Positions 36,749-46,510 of a stretch of DNA of 64,000 nt are shown here, in pieces. The DNA comes from an uncultured Nitrospira sp. Lineage in GTDB: Bacteria; Nitrospirota; Nitrospiria; Nitrospirales; Nitrospiraceae. The DNA lies in assembly GCA_902500805.1 (NCBI GenBank), contig CABVSA010000003.1, forward strand, positions 1 to 64,000. The letters are read 5' to 3'. The stretch's first letter is position 1. Every line of letters starts with the position of its first letter. The notes below the pieces were generated by a model, which did no database searches, was not told the origin of the DNA, and worked only from the letters and a program-made list of their open reading frames with translations. A program made the translations under genes and the position numbers.

Positions 36749-37546
36749 GTGACTGAACAGAGAACGCGGTTTCAGCTGTTGGAAGGTGGGCGCCTAGCTA
36801 CGTCAACCCTCATGAAGGCCCAATCTGTTCGACCGACCCGTGAATCTTATGGCATCACTCACTTGGAACCTTGCGCAGGAGAATTGACCACAGCATTCAA
36901 GGCAAGAGAACGGCGCTTACACCAGCTCTTGGAAGATCGCTCCCGTCTCGGGCGCGACTTGCATGACTCCATATTGCAATCACTGTATGCCCTTGGACTC
37001 ACTATTGAATCCTCATATAGACTTAGGCATACTAGCGATGTGGAAACCTATCAAACTCCGGCAACAATTACCGAGCAAGTCAACCGGCTCATTCATGAAA
37101 TCCGAAGCATGATCCGCGAACTGGAGTCCGACACCGTCCGGGAGTTTGATTTATCCTCGGAACTCACTGCGCTCCAACAGACCTATGAGCAAACAGGACA
37201 TCTGGATGTGAAATTTGATCTTCAGCGCCACGCCATCGAGATGCTCACTCACGAAGAAGAACGAGAGATTCTCAATATCATTCGTGAAGCACTCAGCAAC
37301 TGTGCCCGCCATGCCCACGCCACCCAGGCTGCGGTCTCCATTCGCATGAAGGACACACGAGTCCGAGTCAGCATCCAGGATAACGGGATTGGCTTTGCTC
37401 CGGGACCAGCACGTGGGTACGGACTGACCAACATGGAGACCCGAGCCAAGAAACTCGGCGGGACGTTACGCGTTCAGTCGAAGACGGGAAAAGGCACGCA
37501 GATCACGGCAGAATTTTCATTGGAACCCTTACTGACATCCATATGA
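36749..37546 (+). CDS. soluble NarL-system histidine kinase (HisKA_3)
   Basis: 265 residues with no membrane segment or known sensor domain. A short N-terminal coil leads to the HisKA_3 box G-R-D-L-H-D-S-I-L-Q (phospho-accepting H72). A HATPase_c domain follows with REALSNCARHAHA, D-N-G-I-G-F and G-Y-G-L-T-N-M. GTG start with CTGGAGGA upstream. It overlaps the regulator gene by 4 nt. Its input is unknown. Divergence from luxI over a shared palindromic region suggests a link to quorum signalling. Confidence 0.9.
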   Translation: MTEQRTRFQLLEGGRLATSTLMKAQSVRPTRESYGITHLEPCAGELTTAFKARERRLHQLLEDRSRLGRDLHDSILQSLYALGLTIESSYRLRHTSDVETYQTPATITEQVNRLIHEIRSMIRELESDTVREFDLSSELTALQQTYEQTGHLDVKFDLQRHAIEMLTHEEEREILNIIREALSNCARHAHATQAAVSIRMKDTRVRVSIQDNGIGFAPGPARGYGLTNMETRAKKLGGTLRVQSKTGKGTQITAEFSLEPLLTSI

Positions 37547-38223
37547 AACAACCACAAACCAGTATCGTACTGATCGACGATCATGAAATGGTCCGTAGAG
37601 GACTCCGCGCCCTGCTTCACCTCGAAGCAGATCTCGCGATCGTGGGCGAAGCAGCCACCGTCGCCGGCGGTGTGGGGCTCGTCGAGCGACTGACACCTCA
37701 GATGGTCTTGCTCGACGTGAAGCTTCCTGACGCGACGGTCACTGAGGCCATCCGCCGTTTGCTGACCGTCTCACCCAAACTGCGAATTCTGATTCTCACA
37801 AGTTACGCTGAAGACACGACCGTCATGGCTGCCGTCCAGAACGGCGCCCATGGCTATGTGCTCAAAGACGTTCGCATGGACGACCTGATTCGGGCTATTC
37901 GCACGGTGGCCTCGGGACAGGGCTATCTTGATCCCCGCGTGACACAGCAGGCGCTGCATTGGATTCGGACCAGCTCACACTTGGGAGTCACTTCCCAAGG
38001 AGTCTCTCGGCTTTCTCCGCAGGAGCGCTTGATCTTGCCGCTTTTGGCAGAAGGCAAGACCAACAAGGAAATTGCGGTTCAACTTCGCCTGAGCGACAAG
38101 ACCATCAAAAACTACCTGGCGAATATTTTCGACAAACTCCATGTGAAACGGCGTACCGAAGCTGTGGCTTGGTTCATGAAGGAGTCTCATATCCCCACTG
38201 TGAGCCAAAGCCCAAAACTCTAA
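37543..38223 (+). CDS. NarL/FixJ-type response regulator
   Basis: 226 residues. The receiver domain has an acidic pair (I-D-D-H-E) and phospho-acceptor D58 (V-L-L-D-V-K-L-P). The output is a LuxR-type HTH (LSPQERLILPLLAEGKTNKE, TIKNYLANIFDKL). Start codon overlaps the kinase stop. It is the cognate partner of the upstream kinase. Confidence 0.95.
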   Translation: MKQPQTSIVLIDDHEMVRRGLRALLHLEADLAIVGEAATVAGGVGLVERLTPQMVLLDVKLPDATVTEAIRRLLTVSPKLRILILTSYAEDTTVMAAVQNGAHGYVLKDVRMDDLIRAIRTVASGQGYLDPRVTQQALHWIRTSSHLGVTSQGVSRLSPQERLILPLLAEGKTNKEIAVQLRLSDKTIKNYLANIFDKLHVKRRTEAVAWFMKESHIPTVSQSPKL

Positions 38224-38400
38224 CGTTCCTGCGACCGCGACAGTTCTCTCGTTCATCTCTCGCTGCGAATATTGCTGTCTCCATCCCCCTCTGGTTTTGT
38301 CAGACCAGCAGGTCCTATACTATCCCCAGCTGTCCGTGATCATTGATTGCACCCATGCTGACATTAGTACTTCGTCTGGACTAGCCAGAGGTTTCTGTTC

Positions 38401-41400
38401 ATGAGTTCACCGCCGGAGACCGAGAGTTCACTGATCAGTGAACTTACCCAACTGCGCCACCAGATCCTTGAGCTACAACAGGCGCTCGTTCATGCGAAAC
38501 AAGGCGCTCCCTCACCGCAGACCACGGCACTCGGGGCTGCCCAAGTGGGAACATGGGAGTGGGACGGCAGGACAAATCGGGTGATCTGGTCGCAAGAAAC
38601 TGAACGGATCTTCGGCCTTCCTCCCGGCACGTTCGATGGCTCATATGAAGGATTCTTTGCTCTCGTGCATCCGGATGACCGGCATTGTCTCAGTGCAGCC
38701 ATTACAAAGGCCGTGCACGACCGTTCTCCCTACAGAGTAGAACATCGCATCCTCACTCCTTCCGGAGCCGTTCGGTGGGTGGCCTGCCGTGGTCGTGCCA
38801 CAGGCGGCGAGCATGAGCCGGCCTCGGGCATGACGGGGACGGTCGAAGATATCACTGCCCGTAAAGAATTCGACCACACCCAGGAAGCTCTCCGAGAAAC
38901 CCTGGAAACACGTGTCCGAGAACGAACAGCCGGATTGGAACAGGCTGTCCATGAACTGACGACTGAAATTGCACGAAGGCAGCAGGCTGAGTCGGCACTC
39001 AAAGCAAGTGAACAACGCTACCAATCCCTCTACGAGCACAACCCCTTCATGTATTTCACTCTCTCCTCTGACGGCACGATGCTCTCCGTCAATAATTTTG
39101 GAGCGGATCAACTCGGATACCAGAAGGATGATCTCATCGGCCGGTCCATCCTGCAGCTATTTGACCGGAAAGACCACCAGACCGTGCTGGGACAGTTGAT
39201 CGCATGCGCCACCAGTCCCTACACCGTGTTTGAGTGGGACATTCAAAAAATCCGGAAAGACGGAGTCAGGATATGGGTCAAAGAGCGTGCGAGGGCGATC
39301 CACGATCATACCAATCAGATCCTCGTCCTCGTCGTCTGTGAAGATGTGACCGAGCGCAAGCGGACTGAAAAGCAACTCCAGGAAACGTCCCGTCTGCTCC
39401 AGACCCTCGTGGAGGAGTCCCCATTGCCCATTGTCAGCCTCGATCCAGAAGCGCGCGTAGTCAGCTGGAACCAAGCCGCAACCCGTCTGTTCGGATGGTC
39501 GAGAGAAGAAGTGCTCGGCCATGAACTTCCATATACCCAGCCCGAGGAGGAAATCGAGGCGAATGCCCTCTGGCACGCGGGCACACGTGGAGAATTAACC
39601 GGTCCGATAGAACTGCGCCGCCGGCACAAAGATGGAACGATATTGAACCTTCTGCTCTGGCCCGTCTTTGTCTATGATGAGTTTGAACAGCTGACTCTGG
39701 CTGTCGGCCTCTACGTGGATCAGTCTGAGATCAAACGAGCCGAGGAGGCGACTCTGAGGGGCGAGGCTCGTCTTCGCTCATTTTTGAATGCGCTGGACGA
39801 CCTCGCCTTTGAGTTCGACCAAGACGGACAATATCTCAATGTCTGGACCCGCAGCAACGACAAGCTGCTGATGCCCAAACAGGACCTCATCGGCCGACAC
39901 CTCACCGATCTCTTTGGAGAAGAAACAGGTTCCCACTATGTCGAAACGATCCGGCAAGTCATGACGACCGGCAAGGCTGCGACGATTAATTACGCCGTTC
40001 ATGTGCATCAAACCCTGCGGTATTTTTCAGGGGTCCTGACCCTGATTCCAGGGAGCCACACGTCCCAGGCGACAGTTGGCTGTCTTGTACGCGATATCAC
40101 CGAGAGCCGCCTCATCGAGGCACAGGTTCGAGAGAGCGAGGCTCGATGGAGAGCCCTCTATGAGCATGCAGGGGTCGGGATCGCCCAACTGAACCTCGAC
40201 GGACGATTTCTTCGAGTCAATCCGCACCTCTGCGAACTGCTGGGCTACTCCTCGGAAACCATGCTCCAGCGAACGTTTCAAGATCTCACGCACCCGGAGG
40301 ACCTCAAGCCGAACCTGGCCTACCTCGACGAATTGCGCAGGGATAGCCGGCATTCCTTCTCGATGGAGAAGCGGTATCGTCGAAGCAATGACACCTGGGC
40401 GTGGGTCGATTTGACCGTCTCGCTGGTCCATAGCGGCTCTGCCGATCAGGACTATTTGATCGCCGTGATCCAGAACATCGACGATCGCAAACGGGCAGAA
40501 CAGGCTCTCCAGGAGCAAGAAGCCCTGATGCGATCCGTCATTGAAACGGCGCCCGACGCAATTTTCATGAAGGATCGAGACGGTCACTATCGATTCGCCA
40601 ATTCGGCCTTTGCGCAAACTCTTTGTAAGCCCCCCGAGGACATCATCGGAAAGACCGATGCCGAAATGTTCCCCCCTGAGGTTGCTGATCGCTGTATGGC
40701 CGGAGATCGTGAAGTGTGTTCCGGCGCAGTCCAACGGGAATTCGAGGAAATTGTGCCCATCGACGGCACGCCTCGCATTTTTCATGTCATCAAAGCGCCC
40801 CACCGGGACCAGGAGGGAGGCGTCATCGGATTGGTCGGGGTCGCCCGCGACATGACCGACCTGAAGCAAGCCGAACGCGCCCTTCGGCTGACGCAGTTAG
40901 CCGTTGATCGATCCGCGGATTTCGTGTTCTGGGTCGATCAGTCTGCTCGCTTTCTCTATGTCAATGACGCCGCTTGCGCACGACTCGGATACTCACGTGA
41001 AGAGTTACTTCGCATGTCCGTGAATGACATCGATACCGAGTATCAAATCGAACGGTGGCCCGACCATTGGACGGAATTGAGTCGGGCGGGACGTCTTCGA
41101 TTTGAATCGCGTCATCGCACTAAATCCGGCGAAACCTACCCTGTAGAAGTTGTCGCGAATTTTATTGCCATGGAAGGGAAGGAGTACAACTTCGCCTTCG
41201 TTCGTGACATCTCCGATCGCAAACGATCGTACTCACTCCTGCAAGCCGCCATCAATTCCGTTGCCGACGGATTGCTGGTCGTTGACCGACAAGGGAAGGT
41301 CACCAGTGCGAATCAACGTTTCCTGCACCTGTGGAACATCCCTCAGACGCTTGTGGAGAGCGGAAACGACGACGCGCTTCTGACCTTTGTGATGGACCAG

Positions 41401-42594
41401 CTTCAGGAGCCCGAGGTATTCCTGCGGAAAGTCCGTGAGCTGTATGCGCATCCGGAGCAGGAAAGTTTTGACGTGGTCAGCTTCCATGATGGACGAGTGT
41501 TTGAGCGGTATTCCCGACCGCAGATTCTCGACAACGAAATTGTTGGCCGGGTCTGGAGCTTCCGGGATATCACCGAGCACAAACGCGCTGAGCAGGCATT
41601 ACGAGAGAGCGAACTGAGGCTCCAGCGCTTCGTCGCCGAAGCCCCCGTTGGGCTCTGCATTCTCGATGAAAACTGGCGTGTCATCACCGCGAATCTCGCT
41701 TTTTGCCAACTGACCGGATATGAGGTTCACGAAATCATCGGCAGCACATACGCGTTGTACACCCACCCGGAGGATCTCTCCGCCAATATTCGCCTGACTG
41801 AAGAATTCTACCGTGGCATCAGATCCGGCTACACCTATGAGAAGCGGTACATCCGGAAATCAGGTGAAATTATTTGGGTGCTGGTCAAAACCACCAGGAT
41901 CGACCTGCCCGGCCGGCCAGGCCCACTGCTGCTTGCAGCGATCCAGGATATTACCGAGCGCAAACTCGCGCTGGAAGAACGAGAGCAACTCAGTCGTGAC
42001 CTGCATGACAACCTCCTCCAAGCCCTGTACGCCGTTGGGATGCAGCTTGAAGCCAGCAAGCTAGCTATGGAGCGATCACCGCGCCGGTCCAAAACACATA
42101 TATCCCAGGCCATCCGCCAGCTGAACAGTCTCATGGTCGATGTTCGACGGTTTATTAGCGTACTCACAGAACGGACGTCCGTGCAGATGGACTTCGGACA
42201 GTCACTTCAAGAACTTATTGCCTCCACGACCGACACCGAGGGTGTCGCAGCCGAGCTCGACATTAAGAGTCCTGTGCTGTCCTTTGTCACTCCTCAGATC
42301 GGAGCGCAACTACTGAACATTTCGCGCGAAGCCCTGAGCAACAGCTTGCGTCATGCTCGTGCCTCCCGTCGCTGGCTGCATTTGAGTCTCGCTCACAACG
42401 CCATCCGATTACTCATCGGAGACAACGGCATCGGCTTCTCTCCGTCACGCAAACGCCGAACTGGCCGAGGACTTGCCAATATGGCCGCTCGTGCACAGCA
42501 GATGACGGCTTCCTTTACTCTTGAAAGTGTGCCAAGACGTGGAACCACGATCACGGTCGACGTGCCATTGAAAAAGGACGCCCTGTATGAGTAA
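38401..42594 (+). CDS. nine-PAS cytoplasmic sensor histidine kinase (HisKA_3)
   Basis: 1397 residues without clear transmembrane helices. I count nine PAS-like modules, each with a [G-x-x-x-x-x-N-x-x-x-x-x-L-G-Y]-type core: for example WEWDGRTNRVIWSQETERIFG, TLSSDGTMLSVNNFGADQLGY, QLNLDGRFLRVNPHLCELLGY and WVDQSARFLYVNDAACARLGY. A coiled coil follows the first PAS. The kinase end has S-R-D-L-H-D-N-L-L-Q, REALSNSLRHARA and D-N-G-I-G-F. It overlaps its response regulator by 8 nt. Ligands may include redox or gas signals, but none can be assigned. Confidence 0.92.
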   Translation: MSSPPETESSLISELTQLRHQILELQQALVHAKQGAPSPQTTALGAAQVGTWEWDGRTNRVIWSQETERIFGLPPGTFDGSYEGFFALVHPDDRHCLSAAITKAVHDRSPYRVEHRILTPSGAVRWVACRGRATGGEHEPASGMTGTVEDITARKEFDHTQEALRETLETRVRERTAGLEQAVHELTTEIARRQQAESALKASEQRYQSLYEHNPFMYFTLSSDGTMLSVNNFGADQLGYQKDDLIGRSILQLFDRKDHQTVLGQLIACATSPYTVFEWDIQKIRKDGVRIWVKERARAIHDHTNQILVLVVCEDVTERKRTEKQLQETSRLLQTLVEESPLPIVSLDPEARVVSWNQAATRLFGWSREEVLGHELPYTQPEEEIEANALWHAGTRGELTGPIELRRRHKDGTILNLLLWPVFVYDEFEQLTLAVGLYVDQSEIKRAEEATLRGEARLRSFLNALDDLAFEFDQDGQYLNVWTRSNDKLLMPKQDLIGRHLTDLFGEETGSHYVETIRQVMTTGKAATINYAVHVHQTLRYFSGVLTLIPGSHTSQATVGCLVRDITESRLIEAQVRESEARWRALYEHAGVGIAQLNLDGRFLRVNPHLCELLGYSSETMLQRTFQDLTHPEDLKPNLAYLDELRRDSRHSFSMEKRYRRSNDTWAWVDLTVSLVHSGSADQDYLIAVIQNIDDRKRAEQALQEQEALMRSVIETAPDAIFMKDRDGHYRFANSAFAQTLCKPPEDIIGKTDAEMFPPEVADRCMAGDREVCSGAVQREFEEIVPIDGTPRIFHVIKAPHRDQEGGVIGLVGVARDMTDLKQAERALRLTQLAVDRSADFVFWVDQSARFLYVNDAACARLGYSREELLRMSVNDIDTEYQIERWPDHWTELSRAGRLRFESRHRTKSGETYPVEVVANFIAMEGKEYNFAFVRDISDRKRSYSLLQAAINSVADGLLVVDRQGKVTSANQRFLHLWNIPQTLVESGNDDALLTFVMDQLQEPEVFLRKVRELYAHPEQESFDVVSFHDGRVFERYSRPQILDNEIVGRVWSFRDITEHKRAEQALRESELRLQRFVAEAPVGLCILDENWRVITANLAFCQLTGYEVHEIIGSTYALYTHPEDLSANIRLTEEFYRGIRSGYTYEKRYIRKSGEIIWVLVKTTRIDLPGRPGPLLLAAIQDITERKLALEEREQLSRDLHDNLLQALYAVGMQLEASKLAMERSPRRSKTHISQAIRQLNSLMVDVRRFISVLTERTSVQMDFGQSLQELIASTTDTEGVAAELDIKSPVLSFVTPQIGAQLLNISREALSNSLRHARASRRWLHLSLAHNAIRLLIGDNGIGFSPSRKRRTGRGLANMAARAQQMTASFTLESVPRRGTTITVDVPLKKDALYE

Positions 42595-43270
42595 GTCACC
42601 AACGGTTCGACTCGTGATCATCGATGACCACGAAGTCGTGCGAATCGGTCTCTGTGCCGTCCTCAATCTGACGCCTGGGCTCAAAGTCATCGGACAGGGG
42701 AAGCGAATGGCCGAGGCCAAAAAGCTCTGTGTTCGCCTGAAACCGGATCTCGTCTTGCTTGATATCCGATTGCCGGACGGAAGCGGTGTGGATGCAGCCC
42801 GTGAGATCCTTTCCCGATGTCCGACCACCCGAGTATTGTTCCTCACGAGTTTCGCCGACGACCATACGGTGCTTGAAGCAATTCTCGCCGGCGCTCATGG
42901 ATACCTCCTGAAGGACATCGCCTCTCAAACGCTTGTGCGCGCCATTCGCACCGTCGCAGCCGGAAAAACGCTGATGGACGCTCGCTTGCCCCAACACACG
43001 TTGAATTGGCTGAAGCACGTCCCCACCGAGCCAGGACAATCCAAGCGTCCTCTCCTTTCGCCCCAAGAGCAGCGGCTCCTTCCTCTCGTTGCCAAGGGTC
43101 TCACCAACAAGGAGATCGCCCAATTTTTGCGACTCAGCGAAAAAACGGTCAAGAACTACCTCGCCAATATCTACTCCAAGCTCAGTATAGGTCGCCGTTC
43201 GCAGATCGCTGCCTTCTACGCCGGAAGCTTCAAGGGGTCCGAATCCCGTCTACCGCTGGGTCGCGCCTAA
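42587..43270 (+). CDS. NarL/FixJ-type response regulator
   Basis: 227 residues. Receiver with I-I-D-D-H-E and phospho-acceptor D59 (V-L-L-D-I-R-L-P), then a LuxR HTH (LSPQEQRLLPLVAKGLTNKE, TVKNYLANIYSKL). Very similar to the regulator at 37543-38223, so the two kinase/regulator pairs are probably duplicated. Start lies within the upstream kinase gene, showing coupling. Confidence 0.95.
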   Translation: MSKSPTVRLVIIDDHEVVRIGLCAVLNLTPGLKVIGQGKRMAEAKKLCVRLKPDLVLLDIRLPDGSGVDAAREILSRCPTTRVLFLTSFADDHTVLEAILAGAHGYLLKDIASQTLVRAIRTVAAGKTLMDARLPQHTLNWLKHVPTEPGQSKRPLLSPQEQRLLPLVAKGLTNKEIAQFLRLSEKTVKNYLANIYSKLSIGRRSQIAAFYAGSFKGSESRLPLGRA

Positions 43271-43423
43271 ACAAGTTCTGATGGCAGCTTCTTGCTAAAC
43301 CTCCTCCGGTAAAGAACTCTGCACCTTGTTCCGATAAGAACAGAGTCATGCTCGTCCGGAACACGGGCTTGCTAGGCTACGCCGCCCGGTATCACTGCAC
43401 AAGAGACCATCGCCGTACTGAAC

Positions 43424-44110
43424 ATGCCGACAGAACTACCATCGTCAAGTGCGGCACTTTTGATCGAGTCTGATCCAGCCCTTGCCCGGGCGTTCCAGGA
43501 TCTGATAGTCCTTGCCTATCATTCGTCGGTGACGCTTAATATCGTATGCTCCCTCAGCGAGGGACTCACCTACCTACAGGCCCATCACGTGCCGGTGATT
43601 CTCATGGATCTCTCCCTGCCGGACAATGCGGGACGAAAGGCCGTGGATCTGGTACGAGAGACAGCCCCCGCCAGTGCACTCATTGGCTTCCACCGAACGA
43701 CCGATACCACTATGCTGTCTGACGCCATCCGTTGCGGAGCCCATGAAGTGTTGCCCGTCATTCCACCTTCAGCCGAGACACTCCGTCTGTCTATCACCAG
43801 CGCCTTGATCAGAGCGACTCGCCTTCAGACCGCTACCGAACCAGTGCCCTCGGTTGACGCTCACCAGACCCTATCGTTACCCCTCGCGAAGGTTGCACAC
43901 GACTTGAATAACTGCCTGACATCCATCAATGGATTTGCCGACATTCTCCTCGCACGACTGTCTGCGGAAGATCCGTCACACTACTGCGCTGAACAGATCA
44001 AACTGGCGTGCACACGAGCCGAATGTTTGATTAAGCAGTTACCGCAGATCACCTGTACATCCCCTACTCCCCAGCTATCAAAGCCAGCCAACAACGCTCC
44101 GGCAACCTAA
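43424..44110 (+). CDS. receiver-DHp protein lacking a kinase ATPase domain
   Basis: 228 residues. A receiver domain (acidic E15/D17, D62 in L-M-D-L-S-L-P; the usual Lys-Pro near the end is V-I-P-P instead) is joined to a histidine phosphotransfer helix pair (V-A-H-D-L-N-N-C-L-T-S-I-N-G, H159). The latter is typical of HisKA domains of hybrid kinases. No HATPase follows; the protein ends with a Pro/Ser tail. It may relay phosphate between other kinases and regulators, or be a worn-down hybrid kinase. Confidence 0.7.
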   Translation: MPTELPSSSAALLIESDPALARAFQDLIVLAYHSSVTLNIVCSLSEGLTYLQAHHVPVILMDLSLPDNAGRKAVDLVRETAPASALIGFHRTTDTTMLSDAIRCGAHEVLPVIPPSAETLRLSITSALIRATRLQTATEPVPSVDAHQTLSLPLAKVAHDLNNCLTSINGFADILLARLSAEDPSHYCAEQIKLACTRAECLIKQLPQITCTSPTPQLSKPANNAPAT

Positions 44111-44222
44111 CCTCCCCACTACTCTCAAGAATTGACAGACCCTCATCCCCTGACTAGGATACGGACGACTATTGATTGATCTGATTGAACAAATCCTCAT
44201 TTCTTCTGAAAGGAGCGCTGTA

Positions 44223-44798
44223 ATGTCCGACTCTGGTTTACCCGATTCCCGGGAAACCCACCGTTCGCATAAGCCCACTCACTCCGCCAGCAATCAGGTC
44301 GAGGCCGTCTTCGAATCGGTTATCTTTGCCAGTCGATGGATTCAGGCTCCACTCTATGCCGGACTGATCGTGGCAGAACTGCTCTACGCCTACAAGTTTC
44401 TCGCCGAACTGTGGGAAATGGTGATTCATATCAACAAGATGGATGAAACGGTCTTCATGCTGGGCGTCTTAGGCTTGATTGATGTCACCATGGTTGCCAA
44501 TCTGCTGACCATGGTCGTGATCGGCGGGTATGCGACATTTGTGAGCAAGCTGGATCTAGAACACCATCCCGATCGTCCGGAATGGCTGACGCACGTCGAT
44601 CCTGGCACCATCAAGATCAAACTGGCGGCTTCCTTGATCGGCATCTCCAGCATTCATTTGCTGAAGGGATTTGTGGATGTAGCCAATGAAAATCCAGAAC
44701 ACTTGAAATGGAAGATCTTTATCCACATGACCTTCCTCGCTTCCGCAATCTTGCTGGCCTGGACCGACAAGATCATGCAGAAGGACAAGAAACATTAA
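44223..44798 (+). CDS. UPF0114/YqhA family membrane protein
   Basis: 191 residues. Helices include APLYAGLIVAELLYAYKFLAELW, LGLIDVTMVANLLTMVVIGGYATFV, IKLAASLIGISSIHLLKGFV and FLASAILLAWTDKIM. The conserved LIDVTMVANLLTMVVIGGY marks the TIGR00645/YqhA family, whose function is not established. Start at ATG 44223 after AGGAG; an upstream in-frame ATG at 44172 lacks such a site. Confidence 0.85.
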   Translation: MSDSGLPDSRETHRSHKPTHSASNQVEAVFESVIFASRWIQAPLYAGLIVAELLYAYKFLAELWEMVIHINKMDETVFMLGVLGLIDVTMVANLLTMVVIGGYATFVSKLDLEHHPDRPEWLTHVDPGTIKIKLAASLIGISSIHLLKGFVDVANENPEHLKWKIFIHMTFLASAILLAWTDKIMQKDKKH

Positions 44799-44950
44799 GC
44801 CGTGGATTCATTCGCAGGGGGAAAAGAGGGACGCGCGTAGGCTTGAAACGATTCGGCACGCTATGGATCTACTCGATTGGAAAGGTTCGGTAGGATCAGC
44901 CCCCATACCCAAGACCGACCGATTCCCGTCAGCACGTTTTGGACGAACTG

Positions 44951-46510
44951 CTAGTCCACCTCGGTTCCCGCCGCAGCCTTGATGGCTTCGACAGTGAGGG
45001 GTTTTTTGAGATAGCCGTCGACGACGAATGGAAATTCTGGCGAGATCTCGCCACAGGCCATATCGTGAGTCAGTCCAAGAATTCGGAGCTGAGAAAACCG
45101 TTCTTTCAGCCGTTGTACCTGAATACGCTCTGCCTCTGAGGTCAGCAGACTGAACTCTGCCACCAAGACACTGGGTGCGCGTTCAGGACCAATCTGATCC
45201 AAACCGGCCATGTTCACAAGGCCAACGACTTGGTAGCCAAGCTTTTCCAAGGTTCTTCTGATAATCGCTTGACTGACCGCTTCCTTCACATACATGAGTG
45301 CATTCCGTTGTGTCACGGCCTGTGGAGGGCTCAGGCTTGCGGCGGCACATGGAAGGTCGACCCAGAAGCGGCTTCCTCTCCCGAGCTCACTCTCGAATTC
45401 GATTGTGCCACCCATCAATTCAACAAGCTGCTTTGCAAGGGCTAATCCCAGGCCCATCCCTCCGTATTTCCTTCGATAGGATCCATCTGCCTGGACGAAG
45501 GGCTGGAACAATCGATCCGCATCGGCCTTATCGATACCGATTCCTGTGTCAGCGACAGTAAACCGCATCCAGCGTGCTCCATCTGAAGATGTGGACTCCA
45601 TACCCGTAGGTATCTGTGGAGTGAGGCCTACCTGTAGGGAGACCTCACCTCGCTCCGTGAACTTGAGCGCATTGTTGATAAGGACAGACAGCAGACGACC
45701 AAGGCGCACCCGATCAGCACAGAGCTTTGCCGGAACGGCAGACGCGATGTCATGCCGAAGCAGAACGTTTTTCTCCTGTGCGCGCTCTCGAAATGGCGTC
45801 AGATAGTCGTGCACCATCCCGTGGATCTCGAACTCTTCTTGACTCAGTGTCACACGTCCCGACTCCAGCTTGGAGAAATCCAAAATGTCGTTGACGATTT
45901 CCAGCAATGCCTTGGCAGAGGTCCTAATCGTTTCCGCACAATCTCGCTGTTCTGGTGTCAGGTCTGTGTCGAGCAGCAGGTCATCCATCCCAATGATGCC
46001 GTTCATCGGTGTCCGGATCTCATGGCTAACGGTAGCCAAGAACTCAGATTTCACCCGCGCTCCTTCCAGTGCGGCATCACGAGCCTGAACCAACTTCTCC
46101 CGGCTGTCACGCAACTCGCGCATGGCGTGGCCGGCCCTCAGCATGTAACGGACCCGATGGCTGAGCAAGAGCCCATTGATCGGTTTGACGATAAAATCGG
46201 TGGCTCCGACATCATAGGCCTGCGTAATCGATTGGTAATCCTCCAGCCCGGTCATCATGAGCACCGGTGTGTGCGTTCCATTGGGTAACCGCCTCACCTC
46301 CGCGCAGACGGCGAACCCATCCATCTCCGGCATCATGATATCCAGAAGCACCAGATCAGGATAATGGCGGGCAAACGCCTCGATTCCGAGACGCCCGTTC
46401 TCTGCCTCTTCCACCAACCAGCCGGACTGTTCAAGCGCCTCGCGTGCCAGCATGCGGGCGATGGTATCATCGTCGATAACCAGAACTGTCGGACGTCGTT
46501 CGGTGGTCAT
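44951..46510 (-). CDS. receiver-histidine kinase with degenerate C-terminal receiver
   Basis: 519 residues. The N-terminal receiver is intact ([15 protein letters not shown]). HisKA ([14 protein letters not shown]) and HATPase ([31 protein letters not shown]) follow. A C-terminal receiver-like domain lacks the phospho-acceptor Asp (V-L-V-A-E-F) and its acidic pair, but keeps a K-K-P loop. Start overlaps the preceding hybrid kinase stop by 4 nt. Probably the last step of a relay in this operon. Confidence 0.9.
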   Translation of the reverse strand: MTTERRPTVLVIDDDTIARMLAREALEQSGWLVEEAENGRLGIEAFARHYPDLVLLDIMMPEMDGFAVCAEVRRLPNGTHTPVLMMTGLEDYQSITQAYDVGATDFIVKPINGLLLSHRVRYMLRAGHAMRELRDSREKLVQARDAALEGARVKSEFLATVSHEIRTPMNGIIGMDDLLLDTDLTPEQRDCAETIRTSAKALLEIVNDILDFSKLESGRVTLSQEEFEIHGMVHDYLTPFRERAQEKNVLLRHDIASAVPAKLCADRVRLGRLLSVLINNALKFTERGEVSLQVGLTPQIPTGMESTSSDGARWMRFTVADTGIGIDKADADRLFQPFVQADGSYRRKYGGMGLGLALAKQLVELMGGTIEFESELGRGSRFWVDLPCAAASLSPPQAVTQRNALMYVKEAVSQAIIRRTLEKLGYQVVGLVNMAGLDQIGPERAPSVLVAEFSLLTSEAERIQVQRLKERFSQLRILGLTHDMACGEISPEFPFVVDGYLKKPLTVEAIKAAAGTEVD

